Assembly: GCA_003249225.1 (NCBI GenBank) | Contig: QKJQ01000041.1 | Location: forward strand, 1-54,060 | Length of the DNA: 54,060 nt | Reading direction: 5' to 3' | Source: Clostridia bacterium | GTDB taxonomy: Bacteria; Bacillota; Clostridia; Lachnospirales; Lachnospiraceae | In this document: positions 8,353 to 18,011 of the stretch, one piece after another | How positions within the stretch are numbered: position 1 is the first letter of the stretch | How the letters are laid out: each line of letters opens with the position of its first letter | Notes under the pieces: generated by a model | What the model saw: the letters and a program-made list of their open reading frames with translations, nothing else | What the model was told of the DNA's origin: nothing | The model's database searches: none | Position numbers and translations under genes: made by a program

Positions 8353-9354
8353 CTATAATATTGTAAACTGGAACACCTGGTCAAAGGTCCGAAGCATCTT
8401 AAAATTGCCTTTTGCGGTAATTCCACCGGACATAAAGGAGCCCTGAAAGGTCGTCCGTCCCTGGATCAGCTTATCCATAATATCTCTGGTCGTCGTGGCT
8501 ACAACATCCGCATCCGGCTTCTCACCGTAATAACATTTTAGGTTGTTATTCTCAACCTCAATGACCAGTGTTTTTTCAAGATCACTGATCACAATAGCAT
8601 AAGAAGCTGTAAAATCAGCACCCTGCGGCTTGTAGTTTTCCCGCAGATTCTTGATGAATTCATGTTTGACGTCTGCTCCATCTGTATTCTGAAGCATCCC
8701 GGAGAATAATTTAGTCAGTTCTTCTATGTCTTCTTTCTGCTTTTTCACATAGACATCATCAGAAACATAGACGGAAAGCTGTTCACTTTCCTGCGGCGTA
8801 AGCTCTATGCTGTTATGGAGGATGTTCTTACGTACAGCATTTGAACTGCTTGGTAAAAGAGTGAGTTTTTGATTAATAGAACGATAAAAGTTCTCTGCTG
8901 TCTTTTCTATGATTTTGGCATAATCCGGGTTCTTTTCAAACTGATCTGGATTTTCAACGTAGGCAGAAAGCCCGTTACAAGAGATTCCGCCAAGCATTTC
9001 CCAGGCTTTGATCAGCATGTTCTCTGCTTCTTTTTCACCATAGGTATTCGCTATAACTACCGGAAGCATATAGATCTTTTGTATCTTTTCTTTATCACCA
9101 TACAGCCAGCAGGCATCTAAGAATTGCTGCATCAGCCCACCGATTCCAAGCCATTCGACGTTAACCGCTAATACGACCCCATCGGCTTCTTTCAAGGTGT
9201 TCGGAAGCATGGACAAACTGTTCTTTTGTTCGTAAAGGTTGATTCGCTCTGTCTTGACCCTGATTTCATCAAAAACTTCCGTAATTTTTTTCATTACGTA
9301 CAGAGTCGGGTCTTCGATCAGCCCTCTTCCTCCATAGTAGATAATTATCTTCAT
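8353..9354 (-). CDS. Flavodoxin-like NAD(P)H-dependent oxidoreductase fused to an SCP2 domain
   Basis: A 333-residue protein with two parts. Residues 1-165 resemble the flavodoxin/NAD(P)H reductase fold: [11 protein letters not shown] start, EADGVVLAVNVEWLGIGGLMQQFLD and PVVIANTYGEKEAENML match the FMN-loop pattern of that family. Residues 225-333 resemble an SCP2 sterol-carrier domain, with LEKTLVIEVENNNLKCYYGEKPDADVVATTTRDIMDKLIQG followed by the typical FMSGGITAKGNFKMLRTF end. The start ATG overlaps the rhomboid stop codon by 1 nt (TGATG) with GGGGAG before it. Substrate unknown. Confidence 0.75.
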   Translation of the reverse strand: MKIIIYYGGRGLIEDPTLYVMKKITEVFDEIRVKTERINLYEQKNSLSMLPNTLKEADGVVLAVNVEWLGIGGLMQQFLDACWLYGDKEKIQKIYMLPVVIANTYGEKEAENMLIKAWEMLGGISCNGLSAYVENPDQFEKNPDYAKIIEKTAENFYRSINQKLTLLPSSSNAVRKNILHNSIELTPQESEQLSVYVSDDVYVKKQKEDIEELTKLFSGMLQNTDGADVKHEFIKNLRENYKPQGADFTASYAIVISDLEKTLVIEVENNNLKCYYGEKPDADVVATTTRDIMDKLIQGRTTFQGSFMSGGITAKGNFKMLRTFDQVFQFTIL

Positions 9355-10403
9355 CAGCTCTCCCCTTCCGTACGTTGTCTCCTGTGCCTTCTATATAGTA
9401 TTACAGCCAGTATAACTCCGGCCAGCAGTCCGCCAACGTGTGCGGCATTGTCAATTCCCTGACTGGTAACCCCACTGTATATACTGAGTACGATGAACAA
9501 CAACAGCCGCCGTACCGTCACATCCTCTGTCCGTCCCTTATTAATAATCAAAATACCAAGCATGGCACCGATCACACCAAAGATCGCTCCGGAAGCACCG
9601 ATACTGAGTACATCTGTATTGCCAATCATATTATATACGATGGATACGGTCCCTGCAATAATTCCGGAAGCAAAATATAGGATAAGGTATTTCCATTTAC
9701 CAAGCATCAGTTCCATCTGGTTTCCAATAAAGACCAGAACCAGCATATTGTTGAACAAATGCTCCATCCCGCCATGCAGGAACATATAGGTAATCAGCCT
9801 GTAATATTCGTGATTATCAATAATCGCCGGTCCGTACAATGCCCCGTACCAGGTTATCATGTTCTGTGCGTACTGAGACAGTAAACTAACGACCAGAAAT
9901 ACCAGTATGTTAACGGCCACCAGAATGGTGTTACAGATACCAATGGAATTTCTTTTTACATTCCCGCTTGCTGACTGCTGAAAATTCCCCGAATAAGGTC
10001 TTGTATAACCACCCAGTATAAAGTTCTCAAGATCTTCTCTTATTCCAATGAAATCTGCCGGCTGATCTTCAAAAAGAATCAGTCGGTTAATGTTCATATC
10101 CATCAGCCAGAAGGCTTCGCCTTCCGGGCAGATATGGTGCAAAAGCTCCGGATGTCTGGTATAAAAGATATGCAGTACATGCACATCGGTAACACCTTTC
10201 AGGTAAAAATGTGAAGTCACATGCTGATGGACCTGCCAGATTCGGCTTGTTGTGAATTCATTTCCTTCTGGCATGTAAAAGTGAATGAGAATATAGACTT
10301 CCTGGTCGCGATGTATATAGTTCGCCAAAAAGCCTTCCTCATTCCCTCGAAGAGGTGTCAGCCCCCGTTCTGCAAAATATTGTGTTACTGCTTCAATTAT
10401 CAT
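9354..10403 (-). CDS. Rhomboid family intramembrane serine protease
   Basis: A 349-residue rhomboid. An N-terminal soluble domain of about 150 residues precedes six or more hydrophobic helices. The catalytic dyad is visible as Ser271 in IGASGAIFG and His322 in [11 protein letters not shown]; the conserved [11 protein letters not shown] stretch in the second helix region is present too. The chosen ATG overlaps the glpK stop as ATGA, pointing to translational coupling; a longer start 24 nt upstream inside glpK is possible but has no better ribosome binding site. Rhomboids cleave membrane-anchored substrates; the substrate here is unknown. Confidence 0.85.
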   Translation of the reverse strand: MIIEAVTQYFAERGLTPLRGNEEGFLANYIHRDQEVYILIHFYMPEGNEFTTSRIWQVHQHVTSHFYLKGVTDVHVLHIFYTRHPELLHHICPEGEAFWLMDMNINRLILFEDQPADFIGIREDLENFILGGYTRPYSGNFQQSASGNVKRNSIGICNTILVAVNILVFLVVSLLSQYAQNMITWYGALYGPAIIDNHEYYRLITYMFLHGGMEHLFNNMLVLVFIGNQMELMLGKWKYLILYFASGIIAGTVSIVYNMIGNTDVLSIGASGAIFGVIGAMLGILIINKGRTEDVTVRRLLLFIVLSIYSGVTSQGIDNAAHVGGLLAGVILAVILYRRHRRQRTEGES

Positions 10404-11893
10404 AATGTCGCCATCAGACGCGCGCATTTTACTGCTTTATGCCAGCCTTTGATCAATTCTTGTCTGGTCTCTTCGCTCATATCCGGTTCAAATGTATTCT
10501 GCAGACTCCAGTTCGCACAGATTTCCTTACAGTCCTCCCAGTAGCCTGTTGCAAGACCAGCCAGATAAGCTGCTCCCAGTGCTGTTGTCTCGATACATTT
10601 GGGGCGAAGAACGGTCGTATCCAGAATATCCGCCTGAAACTGAACCAAAAAATTGTTCGCACTCGCACCGCCGTCTACCTTTAGATTTTTTAGTTTCAAA
10701 TCCACATCCTGTTCCATAGCTTGCAATACATCTTTTGTCTGATACGCAATTGATTCCAGTGCGGCACGTATGATGTGTTCTTTACCGGCACCTCTGGTAA
10801 TGCCAACAATGGTTCCTCTGGCATAAGAATCCCAGTACGGGGCTCCAAGCCCTGCAAATGCCGGTACAATGTAGACTCCATTCGTGTCAGGAACGGCTTT
10901 TGCATATTCTTCTGTCTGTGATGCACTCTTAATCATACGCATCTCATCGCGAAGCCACTGTATCACGGCACCTGCTACAAAGACACTTCCTTCAAGCGCA
11001 TATTCGACCTTGTGACCAGTACCTGCCGCAATGGTCGTTATTAGACCATGCTTTGATGAGATTGCTTCATTACCTGTATTCATGAGAAGGAAGCATCCCG
11101 TGCCATAGGTATTCTTGACATCACCTTTTTCAAAGCAGCATTGTCCAAACAATGCCGCCTGCTGGTCCCCTGCTGCCCCCGCAATCGGAATTTTCCCACC
11201 AAGAAGACCATCCGAAGTATGTCCATAGACACAACTGGATGGCTTTACATCCGGCAGCATGGATTTGGGAATACCAAAATATTTCAGGATTTCCTCATCC
11301 CAGCATAATTTATGTATGTCGAACAGCATCGTTCTGGACGCATTCGTATAGTCCGTTATGTGTTTTCTTCCTTCTGTAAGCTGCCAGATCAGCCAGGTAT
11401 CGACCGTTCCGAACAAAAGCTCACCCTTGTCCGCCTTTTCCCTTGCTCCTTCTACATGGTCCAGTATCCATTTGATCTTGGTCGCTGAGAAGTATGCATC
11501 TGGAATAAGTCCTGTCTTTTGACGTATGGTTTCATAAAATCCGTCCTCTTTTAATGCTTCGATCTGGTCAGCCGTCCTTCTGCATTGCCAAACAATAGCA
11601 TTGTATACCGGTTCACCCGTGATCTTATCCCAACAGATCGTTGTCTCTCTCTGGTTCGTTATTCCAATCGCACAGATATTCTCTGCTTTTGCTCCGAGCT
11701 TAGCCATTGCCTCAGACGCAACACTGATCTGCGTTGACCATATCTCCATCGGGTCATGTTCCACCCAGCCCGGCTTTGGATAGAACTGCGTAAATTCCTT
11801 TTGTGCGACACTGCAGATCTCTCCCTGATGATTGAATAATATACAACGGGAACTTGTGGTTCCCTGATCCATGGACATAATGTAAGATTTCAT
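10400..11893 (-). CDS. glpK: Glycerol kinase
   Basis: A 497-residue FGGY-family kinase, the standard length, converting glycerol and ATP to sn-glycerol 3-phosphate. The N-terminal phosphate motif [13 protein letters not shown], the FGGY signature region [16 protein letters not shown] and the adenosine motif [13 protein letters not shown] are all present. AGGGGG lies 6 nt before the ATG. A clear promoter is 57 nt upstream. No glpF or glpD neighbours are visible; instead a rhomboid gene and a flavodoxin/SCP2 gene are coupled behind it. Confidence 0.97.
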   Translation of the reverse strand: MKSYIMSMDQGTTSSRCILFNHQGEICSVAQKEFTQFYPKPGWVEHDPMEIWSTQISVASEAMAKLGAKAENICAIGITNQRETTICWDKITGEPVYNAIVWQCRRTADQIEALKEDGFYETIRQKTGLIPDAYFSATKIKWILDHVEGAREKADKGELLFGTVDTWLIWQLTEGRKHITDYTNASRTMLFDIHKLCWDEEILKYFGIPKSMLPDVKPSSCVYGHTSDGLLGGKIPIAGAAGDQQAALFGQCCFEKGDVKNTYGTGCFLLMNTGNEAISSKHGLITTIAAGTGHKVEYALEGSVFVAGAVIQWLRDEMRMIKSASQTEEYAKAVPDTNGVYIVPAFAGLGAPYWDSYARGTIVGITRGAGKEHIIRAALESIAYQTKDVLQAMEQDVDLKLKNLKVDGGASANNFLVQFQADILDTTVLRPKCIETTALGAAYLAGLATGYWEDCKEICANWSLQNTFEPDMSEETRQELIKGWHKAVKCARLMATL

Positions 11894-11949
11894 AGCAACC
11901 CCCTTCTACGCTGTATCTACACCCCGTTTTCTATTGCAAATACACTCAT

Positions 11950-11978
11950 ATTATACTATGTCCATTTTTTATTTACAA
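11950..11978 (-). promoter_or_regulatory. glpK promoter
   Basis: Minus strand TTGTAA (11978-11973), 17-nt spacer, TATAAT (11955-11950), about 50 nt from the predicted transcript start to glpK. It lies in the gap after the FHA gene. Confidence 0.75.
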
Positions 11979-12029
11979 CCTTGCAAAACTTACTTCTTTA
12001 TAAATTTTCCAAAATAAATCATAAACTAA

Positions 12030-13256
12030 TTACAACTTTTGAAAGATGTATTTTTTGTCTGCAAATGCCACTTCATCTCCCAGTGATAAAAGAATCGGCC
12101 CGTCATCAATACGTTCTCCATTCACATAACTCCCGTTTGTTGAGTGCAGGTCTTCCAGATAGCACTGCTCCTGACGTACTGTTATTTTCGCATGAAGACG
12201 ACTGACCGTTTTGTCCGGTAATCCTGCGTTTACATTGGCATCCTCCTTGCCTATGTAGAAGGGAGACGTAGTAACGATAATGTCACTTCCTCTTTTGTCA
12301 ACCGGACGGAGACAAAAGCAGCATGCCATAACTGATCCGTTGAGAAGAACGGTCCTTGCTTCTTCATAGTCCACTCCTTCTGCTCTGATGAAGGGTGCTT
12401 TGTCAGGCGGCTCTGCTGTCCAGCCATGTTCTTGATTGATAGGATAATCCAATATCGTGGCTGCTGCTTTCCTTTCCTTTTTTTCTTTTAGCTCACCTTG
12501 GAATAGGATTGCTGCTATTTTTTGAAATACATTCTTTTCCTTTTTGTCCTGCGTATCCTTTTCGACCTTTTTCGATGGTTCCAAATCAGCAAATGTTTTA
12601 TTGCCATATGATCCGCCCAGGTTGCTTTTGCTTTGTAGGAAAGGGGTCCTCTCCATCGTATTATCCTTTGGCTTATAGGATTTTGCGTCTGCTGTTTGGC
12701 TTGTTTCTTCCTCTTTTTCTATAGTAAAATCAAATTTCTTTTCATCGTATTCTTTGAGCGATTTCTTAAGCTGTAAAAAGGTGCAGTTTTCCTCTCGGCT
12801 TTTGTTATAAAGCATATAGGCAAACACGACTGCTTTCTGATCTGTGTAATCCACGTGATTCATCATATAATCAAAAAGAAGAGAGAATTGTTTTTTTAAT
12901 GGCTCTCCGTACCCTGGCAGATAACAAAGCCGAACTTCATAATCCTCCTGGTTGAGAAAAATATATTCCGGCGACAAAATAAAATCATTTTCCTTCAGCA
13001 GAAATGGCCTGCCCCCGTCTATGATGTCGATTACTTTTGTAACAAGCTGTTCAATTGCTTTTGCACTCATTGCGGTACGTTCGTATGCTTCTTTTATTGC
13101 TGTAAATTGCCCAAGGTCAAAGCAAAACTGCCGATTATCGTTAAAAAACCGCAGCTTCCCCGGAACCAGACCCGGAATCTCATTGTTTGCCAGCATCTTA
13201 TCGATGTAATCGCAAGATTTTTCACTACACTGCAGAAGCACCCTGCTGCCCTGCAT
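12030..13256 (-). CDS. DUF6382-FHA domain protein at the end of the tad operon
   Basis: A protein of at least 408 residues. Residues 1-170 match the DUF6382 type found in Clostridia before an FHA domain; residues 175-280 are a polar, Lys/Glu-rich linker; residues 335-405 form a forkhead-associated phosphothreonine-binding domain with KTVSRLHAKI, LEDLHSTNGSYVNG and LSLGDEVAFADKKY. FHA proteins read Ser/Thr kinase signals, so it may regulate pilus assembly. The first ATG has no ribosome binding site, whereas a strong AGGAGG is 35 nt upstream. The open frame extends back 10 codons without any ATG, GTG or TTG, so the true start may be an unusual codon. Confidence 0.8.
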   Translation of the reverse strand: MQGSRVLLQCSEKSCDYIDKMLANNEIPGLVPGKLRFFNDNRQFCFDLGQFTAIKEAYERTAMSAKAIEQLVTKVIDIIDGGRPFLLKENDFILSPEYIFLNQEDYEVRLCYLPGYGEPLKKQFSLLFDYMMNHVDYTDQKAVVFAYMLYNKSREENCTFLQLKKSLKEYDEKKFDFTIEKEEETSQTADAKSYKPKDNTMERTPFLQSKSNLGGSYGNKTFADLEPSKKVEKDTQDKKEKNVFQKIAAILFQGELKEKKERKAAATILDYPINQEHGWTAEPPDKAPFIRAEGVDYEEARTVLLNGSVMACCFCLRPVDKRGSDIIVTTSPFYIGKEDANVNAGLPDKTVSRLHAKITVRQEQCYLEDLHSTNGSYVNGERIDDGPILLSLGDEVAFADKKYIFQKL

Positions 13257-13299
13257 ATCATTAATATATTCCGTTTGTATGATACCTCATTCCTCCTTT

Positions 13300-13884
13300 C
13301 TAACGTATCAGTGAGATCATTTTGCCTATTTTGTCCATTATCGTTTCTGCACCTTGAATTCCTTCTGCTGTTTCATACAGCGCTGCGGCGATTCTCGTTA
13401 CTTCTACAGGATTATATATACTTTGTTCCTTGCTAATATCGGTCGTGAACAAATCATCTGCCAAAGTATCGATTGCAGAAAAAAAGACAGAATGGAATTT
13501 TACGTGCACTCGAACGGTCACCTTCCACTGAGTCACAAGAACCTCTTCTTCGGTAATGCTGGCAAATGTGACCGCTTCTAGCTGGTCATTCAGATATTCT
13601 TTCGTCGCTTCCTGTGTTTCTTTTGTCCTTCCAATCGTGCGATCCGCAATGTTCTCTTGTTCTATCTTTGTAAAATCTGCCTGCTGACTGGTATAATCGA
13701 TCGCATATTTTTGCTGCATAACAGCACGTGCCGATGCTCTCGAGACAGCGGCTTCCGCCAGTGCCCGGTCGCGCAGGAAAAAGGATACATCGATCAATCC
13801 GCAGACAATAAAAAATACAATGGGAAATATCAGTGCTGCCTCAACCGTAAAACTGGCTGGCTGCCTTCTGGTCTGCTGTTTCAT
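13300..13884 (-). CDS. TadE-like pseudopilin/pilus assembly protein
   Basis: A 194-residue protein with the TadE hallmark: a basic tail (MKQQTRRQ) then SFTVEAALIFPIVFFIVCGLIDVSFFLRDR, where Glu15 is in the position of the prepilin-peptidase recognition residue in a single N-terminal helix. The remainder is extracytoplasmic. AAAGGAG lies 7 nt before the ATG. It follows the prepilin peptidase gene in the tad operon. TadE/F-like proteins are minor pseudopilins needed for Tad pilus biogenesis. Confidence 0.8.
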   Translation of the reverse strand: MKQQTRRQPASFTVEAALIFPIVFFIVCGLIDVSFFLRDRALAEAAVSRASARAVMQQKYAIDYTSQQADFTKIEQENIADRTIGRTKETQEATKEYLNDQLEAVTFASITEEEVLVTQWKVTVRVHVKFHSVFFSAIDTLADDLFTTDISKEQSIYNPVEVTRIAAALYETAEGIQGAETIMDKIGKMISLIR

Positions 13885-13938
13885 CCCTTACTCCTTTCTC
13901 TTCTGCCTACAGCAAAAATTAATTTCCATGACCTGATG

Positions 13939-14373
13939 TTATAAAATGTTCATGATCTTTATTACCGTAATGAACAAAAAAGCGGTAAATAAAAAGGGAA
14001 TGAAAGGAAATTGATAATGCCGGTTCTTCCCTTTGATCAATAAGCCGGCAGAAAATATCCCTGCAAGTAAAAAGGCACCGCACAGCAGAATAAGTAAATC
14101 ACGAAACCCTATGCCTAACCCAATCAACATTATGGTAAATCCATCCCCGCTCCCAAACTGACCTCTGACTGCCTTCGACAGAAGGACCATAGCACCTCCT
14201 GCAGCAACCCCGGCTGCTCTCGAAAGGAACGACACATTTCCCGGAAAAATTAAAATAGCGATTGCTGTCAGCATCCCACAAAGCAACAGCACCTGATTGC
14301 TTATACTTTTTCTTCTTAAGTCATGAATGCTGCATAGTAGTAAAGAGCTGCCCGTTATTAAATATCCGATCAT
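13939..14373 (-). CDS. A24-type prepilin peptidase (TadV/CpaA-like)
   Basis: A 144-residue integral membrane aspartic peptidase without the N-terminal methylase domain, as is usual for TadV/CpaA. Both catalytic aspartates are visible: one in CSIHDLRRKSISN after the first helix, and the GxGD motif in QFGSGDGFTIMLI. It should cleave the Flp prepilin and the TadE-like pseudopilins at the cytoplasmic face. The chosen ATG overlaps the preceding tadE stop as ATGA and has GGAGG 7 nt upstream; a start 57 nt earlier is unlikely. Confidence 0.88.
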   Translation of the reverse strand: MIGYLITGSSLLLCSIHDLRRKSISNQVLLLCGMLTAIAILIFPGNVSFLSRAAGVAAGGAMVLLSKAVRGQFGSGDGFTIMLIGLGIGFRDLLILLCGAFLLAGIFSAGLLIKGKNRHYQFPFIPFLFTAFLFITVIKIMNIL

Positions 14374-15365
14374 TCTTTTTCCTCCGCTTCTTCTTTCGCT
14401 TTTTCTTCTGCTGCTTTGCAGCGGCTGCATAAATTCATACCCTCTACTTCAGAAAGCAATACTTTATAATAAGTTCTTTTTAGAGCGGAGCAGCTTGTAC
14501 TGCTGTGGTACCGGTTCCCGGTCTTTGTTATAAATACATTGAAATAAGTCTGATTACTTTCAATGCATTTTTCACAGGGCTTATATGCTTCCATATATTG
14601 ATTCCTTTGGTAGTCAAGCGATGCCAATGTGACTTCACTTGTTGTTATATCAAGATAGGAACACTGTGAACTTGTATGGTAGACGGAGCCGTTCTCTGCC
14701 ACATAAACATACTTCTGATCATCCTCTGCCTCTTCTTCGCCTGCCTGGAGTTCGGGTTGATACCCGGTAAAGTTTCGCACCTTTATTCGTTGTGTTACCG
14801 GAACGGAAGGCAGTAGATCTGAAAAAAACGGGATCTTCATCCTATACTCTGCCGTAATAACGATACAGTCATCGTCATCCTTTACCGTGGAGCCCCAGAA
14901 AGATATGCCAGACCATCCATTTACGATACCTGCTTTCTGTACTTTTACCTGATCTGTATTCAGATAAGCCAGACTTTTGACCAGGTAACTGTCTTTCGTA
15001 TCGTTCAGCAGACTTTCAATATCGAACTGTTCCAAGAGCAAGGACACAATGGCCTTTGTCCCGGATTCTTCTGCATCGGAATCTTCTTCTGCCACATCAC
15101 CATCGGACGGCGCTTGCTCCTCGATTTCCCCTGACTCTTTTGAATCGGAATCAAGGAGCTGCAGAACATACCCATATTGAGCAGTCTCCTGTGCCGTTTT
15201 TGCAATCACCTGATAGAAATAGAGCTGAAAGCCTATCATTTGAAAGAAGAATAAAAACGTCATTATAACGGCCAGAAACATTGGGAGCACCAGTGCAGCC
15301 TCAACCGTAAGAGATGCCGGGTATTCTTTCCTGCTTTGTTTTTTTCGTGCTGAACTCTTTTTCAT
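14370..15365 (-). CDS. TadE-like protein with two tandem Cys/His modules
   Basis: A 331-residue protein with a basic tail, then SLTVEAALVLPMFLAVIMTFLFFF as in TadE pseudopilins. An acidic low-complexity segment follows (about residues 80-105). The C-terminus has two copies of a module: Tyr229-His230...Cys235...Cys264-x2-Cys267 and Tyr286-His287...Cys292...Cys313-x2-Cys316, which look like small metal-binding units (compare YHxxxxCxxL...CxxC). The tail is a charged Glu/Lys helix. It begins 15 nt after a large inverted repeat and is coupled to the prepilin peptidase gene. Confidence 0.8.
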   Translation of the reverse strand: MKKSSARKKQSRKEYPASLTVEAALVLPMFLAVIMTFLFFFQMIGFQLYFYQVIAKTAQETAQYGYVLQLLDSDSKESGEIEEQAPSDGDVAEEDSDAEESGTKAIVSLLLEQFDIESLLNDTKDSYLVKSLAYLNTDQVKVQKAGIVNGWSGISFWGSTVKDDDDCIVITAEYRMKIPFFSDLLPSVPVTQRIKVRNFTGYQPELQAGEEEAEDDQKYVYVAENGSVYHTSSQCSYLDITTSEVTLASLDYQRNQYMEAYKPCEKCIESNQTYFNVFITKTGNRYHSSTSCSALKRTYYKVLLSEVEGMNLCSRCKAAEEKAKEEAEEKE

Positions 15366-15380
15366 TTTCTCCCCTTTGAA

Positions 15381-15520
15381 AATTGCCTTTTGCTATCTGT
15401 TCTTATAAATCTTTTGTATCGCATCACTGCTTCATACTGTGGTTTTTGTTCTTTCGGAGAGAAGAATTTAGATTTGTTGTATTGTTCCTTTACTATAAGA
15501 ACAGACAGCAAAAGGCAATT
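15381..15520. repeat. 140-bp inverted repeat with 27-bp arms filling a tad operon gap
   Basis: Arms 15381-15407 and 15494-15520 are reverse complements with one mismatch in 27 positions; the middle is 86 nt. The right arm begins immediately after the TGA of the DUF5702 gene, and the left arm ends 15 nt before the downstream tadE start, so nearly the whole intergenic gap is this element. No T-tract follows either arm, so it does not look like an ordinary terminator. It may be a MITE-like insertion or an mRNA stabilising or processing hairpin. Confidence 0.85.
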
Positions 15521-17893
15521 TCAATAAGCAAATCCTGCACCAAGTCCATAACTGTATGATTCTTTTTCAATCGTAAATTCTTTTCTTGTAAAGGGAAGAT
15601 CTAAAAACAAGGAAGGCAGCGTTATTTCTATTGAAGCATTCGCTCCATATAAGACATTTCCTATATAAAATGCAGATGCTCCTGCTGCCCGAAGATTCTC
15701 CTGTATCAGATCGAGCGAGCGCAGATTTTGAGTTCCTTCCTCCTGCAAAAGTAAAAATAACATCAGATACTCCTGATAACCCAGAGCAAGACCTGCCGGT
15801 TCGGCCTTTGCTTTTGCTTTTTCCTGAACCAGGGCTTTCCCCATGAAAGGAAGCTCTGCAAATGTAACAGAAAAGCTTTGTTTTCCTGGTATTACATCGA
15901 CCTTTTTCCCTTGCATGATCGCTGCCGTCTCTACCATTGCCTCTTCAAAGGCCCAAATGAACAAGATGGAAAATTTTAATATTGATATAAGAACCGGCAT
16001 TCCTGTAAATCCCAGAATTGATGCAGCAAATGTTCGCGCTTCACTTTCCTTTTCACTGTCGCTAAGCACCTGTATCAGGCAGAACAACGCTCGTATCACA
16101 AGTATCTTTGTTGCAATCGAGTTAAGATTGCTGTTGTCATCCCTGTTTCCACAGATTATATATTCCTGTTCATATTGCAGGACCCTATCATTTTGCTCCG
16201 ATGAATAATTTGCAAAATGATCCGACAAGTACCCTAAAAACAATAATTTTTCACTTAGCTCTGCCGTCCCATCAAGAAGCAGCTCCCCAAGATTTTCAAG
16301 TGACAGTCCACCATCGAACATCCCAAAGATATCATTGGCTGCATCCGGTGAGATCTCATAAGCCTCTTCTGGCGTAACTTCTGTCAGCGATGTACTTGGC
16401 AGCTTTTGTGCTGATATCTCAGCTTCTGATAAAGAATCAAAGTCTGGAATTATCACCCCGGCAATCCCGCTTTCGAGGAATGAAGAAAAACCATCGAGCG
16501 GACTGCTGTTCGTTGAATCCAGTTGAACCTCGCTATAGTCAAACATCAGCCCCTGAAAAGAATAGGAAGCATATTCACTCTTAAGATAACCATAGACGGT
16601 ATCAATATCCGAGGCACATTCAAGAGCGGATAGCTGTTCCAGTTCTGTGTTTATATTACTCAAAATACCTCGATCCTTTTCCAGGGTTGCTTTCATCGCC
16701 GGAAAATCATAAATTGTATCCACACCATTTACACCCTGCCCAATATAATCCTTCATGGTATTATAGGAATCATTAAGCTCTTTGTATAAGGATTCATCAA
16801 GCCATTCCACTGCGGTGAGCAGTTTATCTCCATAATTCCACACCTCTGACTCTGCTGCCTTCTGCTTCCATTCGATTTCTGACAGTATTTCTTCTGCGTC
16901 TGTTATGGAATCCAGACAATTCTTATTCAGTTTCTGCAGCGTAGTAATGATTTTATCTGCTTCTTTCCCCTCGGAGGCTGCTGCCTTTCGTTCACTCGTT
17001 TCATTTTCCTGATATTCCATAATCAGCAGAACATCTGGATCCTTTTTTTCTTCCTCTTGTTTTGCCAATGCACTCCAGTTCTTTGCATTTTCTAAATGAA
17101 GGAAAGAAGAACTGACTTTTCCTTTCCATTCATTTAAAAGTACGATGGGATCTGTATATTTTTCCTGAAGCGCCTCAAATAACTCAATGTTTTCTATTCC
17201 AACACCGGCTGCCGTCGGGGTGCCAATATAAATCTTTTTAACAAAAGAATCCGCAATCGCAATTTGATTTCGCCAGGTCATCTTAATTCCCTTTTTATTC
17301 GTCTTAATTCCATCAACGGACTCAAACAATTTTAATATGCAGGTATCAATTTCTTCGAGCTGTTCTTCTGTTGAAGCTTTCAGCTGCATCAGATTTTTCG
17401 TATCCTCCGCTTTTTTAAAGATAGAAAGTGACGACAGCAATTGCTCGGCAGCCGTTGAGATGCCTTTGTATTTCATATAATCAATAGCTTCTGCACGAAA
17501 AAGAACGCCCTGGTCTCTTTGTAATTTGGCCTCTTGTGAAATTGTAATATTGTCTATGGATATACGCCATAAATCAAGGCTTGTTACTGCTTCGTCCATG
17601 GATGGTTCTAAACTGTACTCCATATACTCGCAAATTTTCTGCTCCAGCATAGCAGCATCGGCACTACCTGTTCCATAACTTTCATCAAGTCCAAAGATAT
17701 GATATCTTTCGTAAAGGGGAAGATAGTAATCGGAGAATGCCGATGTTACTGCTGCTTCCGCTGCAATTTCAATACAAGCCTTTGCCGCCTGAATTCTTGC
17801 AGATTCCAGCACGGTTGTAATCAAGGCAAGCATAAGCAGTAAAATCAATGAAAGATATACCGTTATTACGCCTTCTTTTCTATTCTGCTTCAA
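15521..17893 (-). CDS. DUF5702 protein of the tad locus (TadG-like)
   Basis: A 790-residue protein of the Firmicutes tad loci. The N-terminus (MKQNRKEGVITVYLSLILLLMLALITTVLES) is one transmembrane helix following a short basic tail, like the TadE/TadG leader region; the following ARIQAAKACIEIAAEAAVTSAFSDYY is the DUF5702 signature. The long remainder is extracytoplasmic with coiled-coil-prone Glu/Lys helices (residues 280-420) and a hydrophobic stretch near 640-665. TTG is the start, with AAGGAG 7 nt upstream. It probably forms part of the envelope scaffold of the pilus; the exact role is unknown. Confidence 0.75.
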   Translation of the reverse strand: MKQNRKEGVITVYLSLILLLMLALITTVLESARIQAAKACIEIAAEAAVTSAFSDYYLPLYERYHIFGLDESYGTGSADAAMLEQKICEYMEYSLEPSMDEAVTSLDLWRISIDNITISQEAKLQRDQGVLFRAEAIDYMKYKGISTAAEQLLSSLSIFKKAEDTKNLMQLKASTEEQLEEIDTCILKLFESVDGIKTNKKGIKMTWRNQIAIADSFVKKIYIGTPTAAGVGIENIELFEALQEKYTDPIVLLNEWKGKVSSSFLHLENAKNWSALAKQEEEKKDPDVLLIMEYQENETSERKAAASEGKEADKIITTLQKLNKNCLDSITDAEEILSEIEWKQKAAESEVWNYGDKLLTAVEWLDESLYKELNDSYNTMKDYIGQGVNGVDTIYDFPAMKATLEKDRGILSNINTELEQLSALECASDIDTVYGYLKSEYASYSFQGLMFDYSEVQLDSTNSSPLDGFSSFLESGIAGVIIPDFDSLSEAEISAQKLPSTSLTEVTPEEAYEISPDAANDIFGMFDGGLSLENLGELLLDGTAELSEKLLFLGYLSDHFANYSSEQNDRVLQYEQEYIICGNRDDNSNLNSIATKILVIRALFCLIQVLSDSEKESEARTFAASILGFTGMPVLISILKFSILFIWAFEEAMVETAAIMQGKKVDVIPGKQSFSVTFAELPFMGKALVQEKAKAKAEPAGLALGYQEYLMLFLLLQEEGTQNLRSLDLIQENLRAAGASAFYIGNVLYGANASIEITLPSLFLDLPFTRKEFTIEKESYSYGLGAGFAY

Positions 17894-18011
17894 AGTCGTC
17901 TCCTTTTATTGATTCTCCTGCCATTTCATAAAGTCAGATGGACTTAATTCTGCTTTGTACCTAAACAATTCTGCTTTCTCCTGTAAGTTCTTATCTTGTA
18001 AGTTCTTATCA

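Noticed and set aside
15381..15520. Inverted repeat as a normal intrinsic terminator
   Set aside because: The 86-nt middle and the lack of a T-run after the arms do not fit; recorded as a repeat element.
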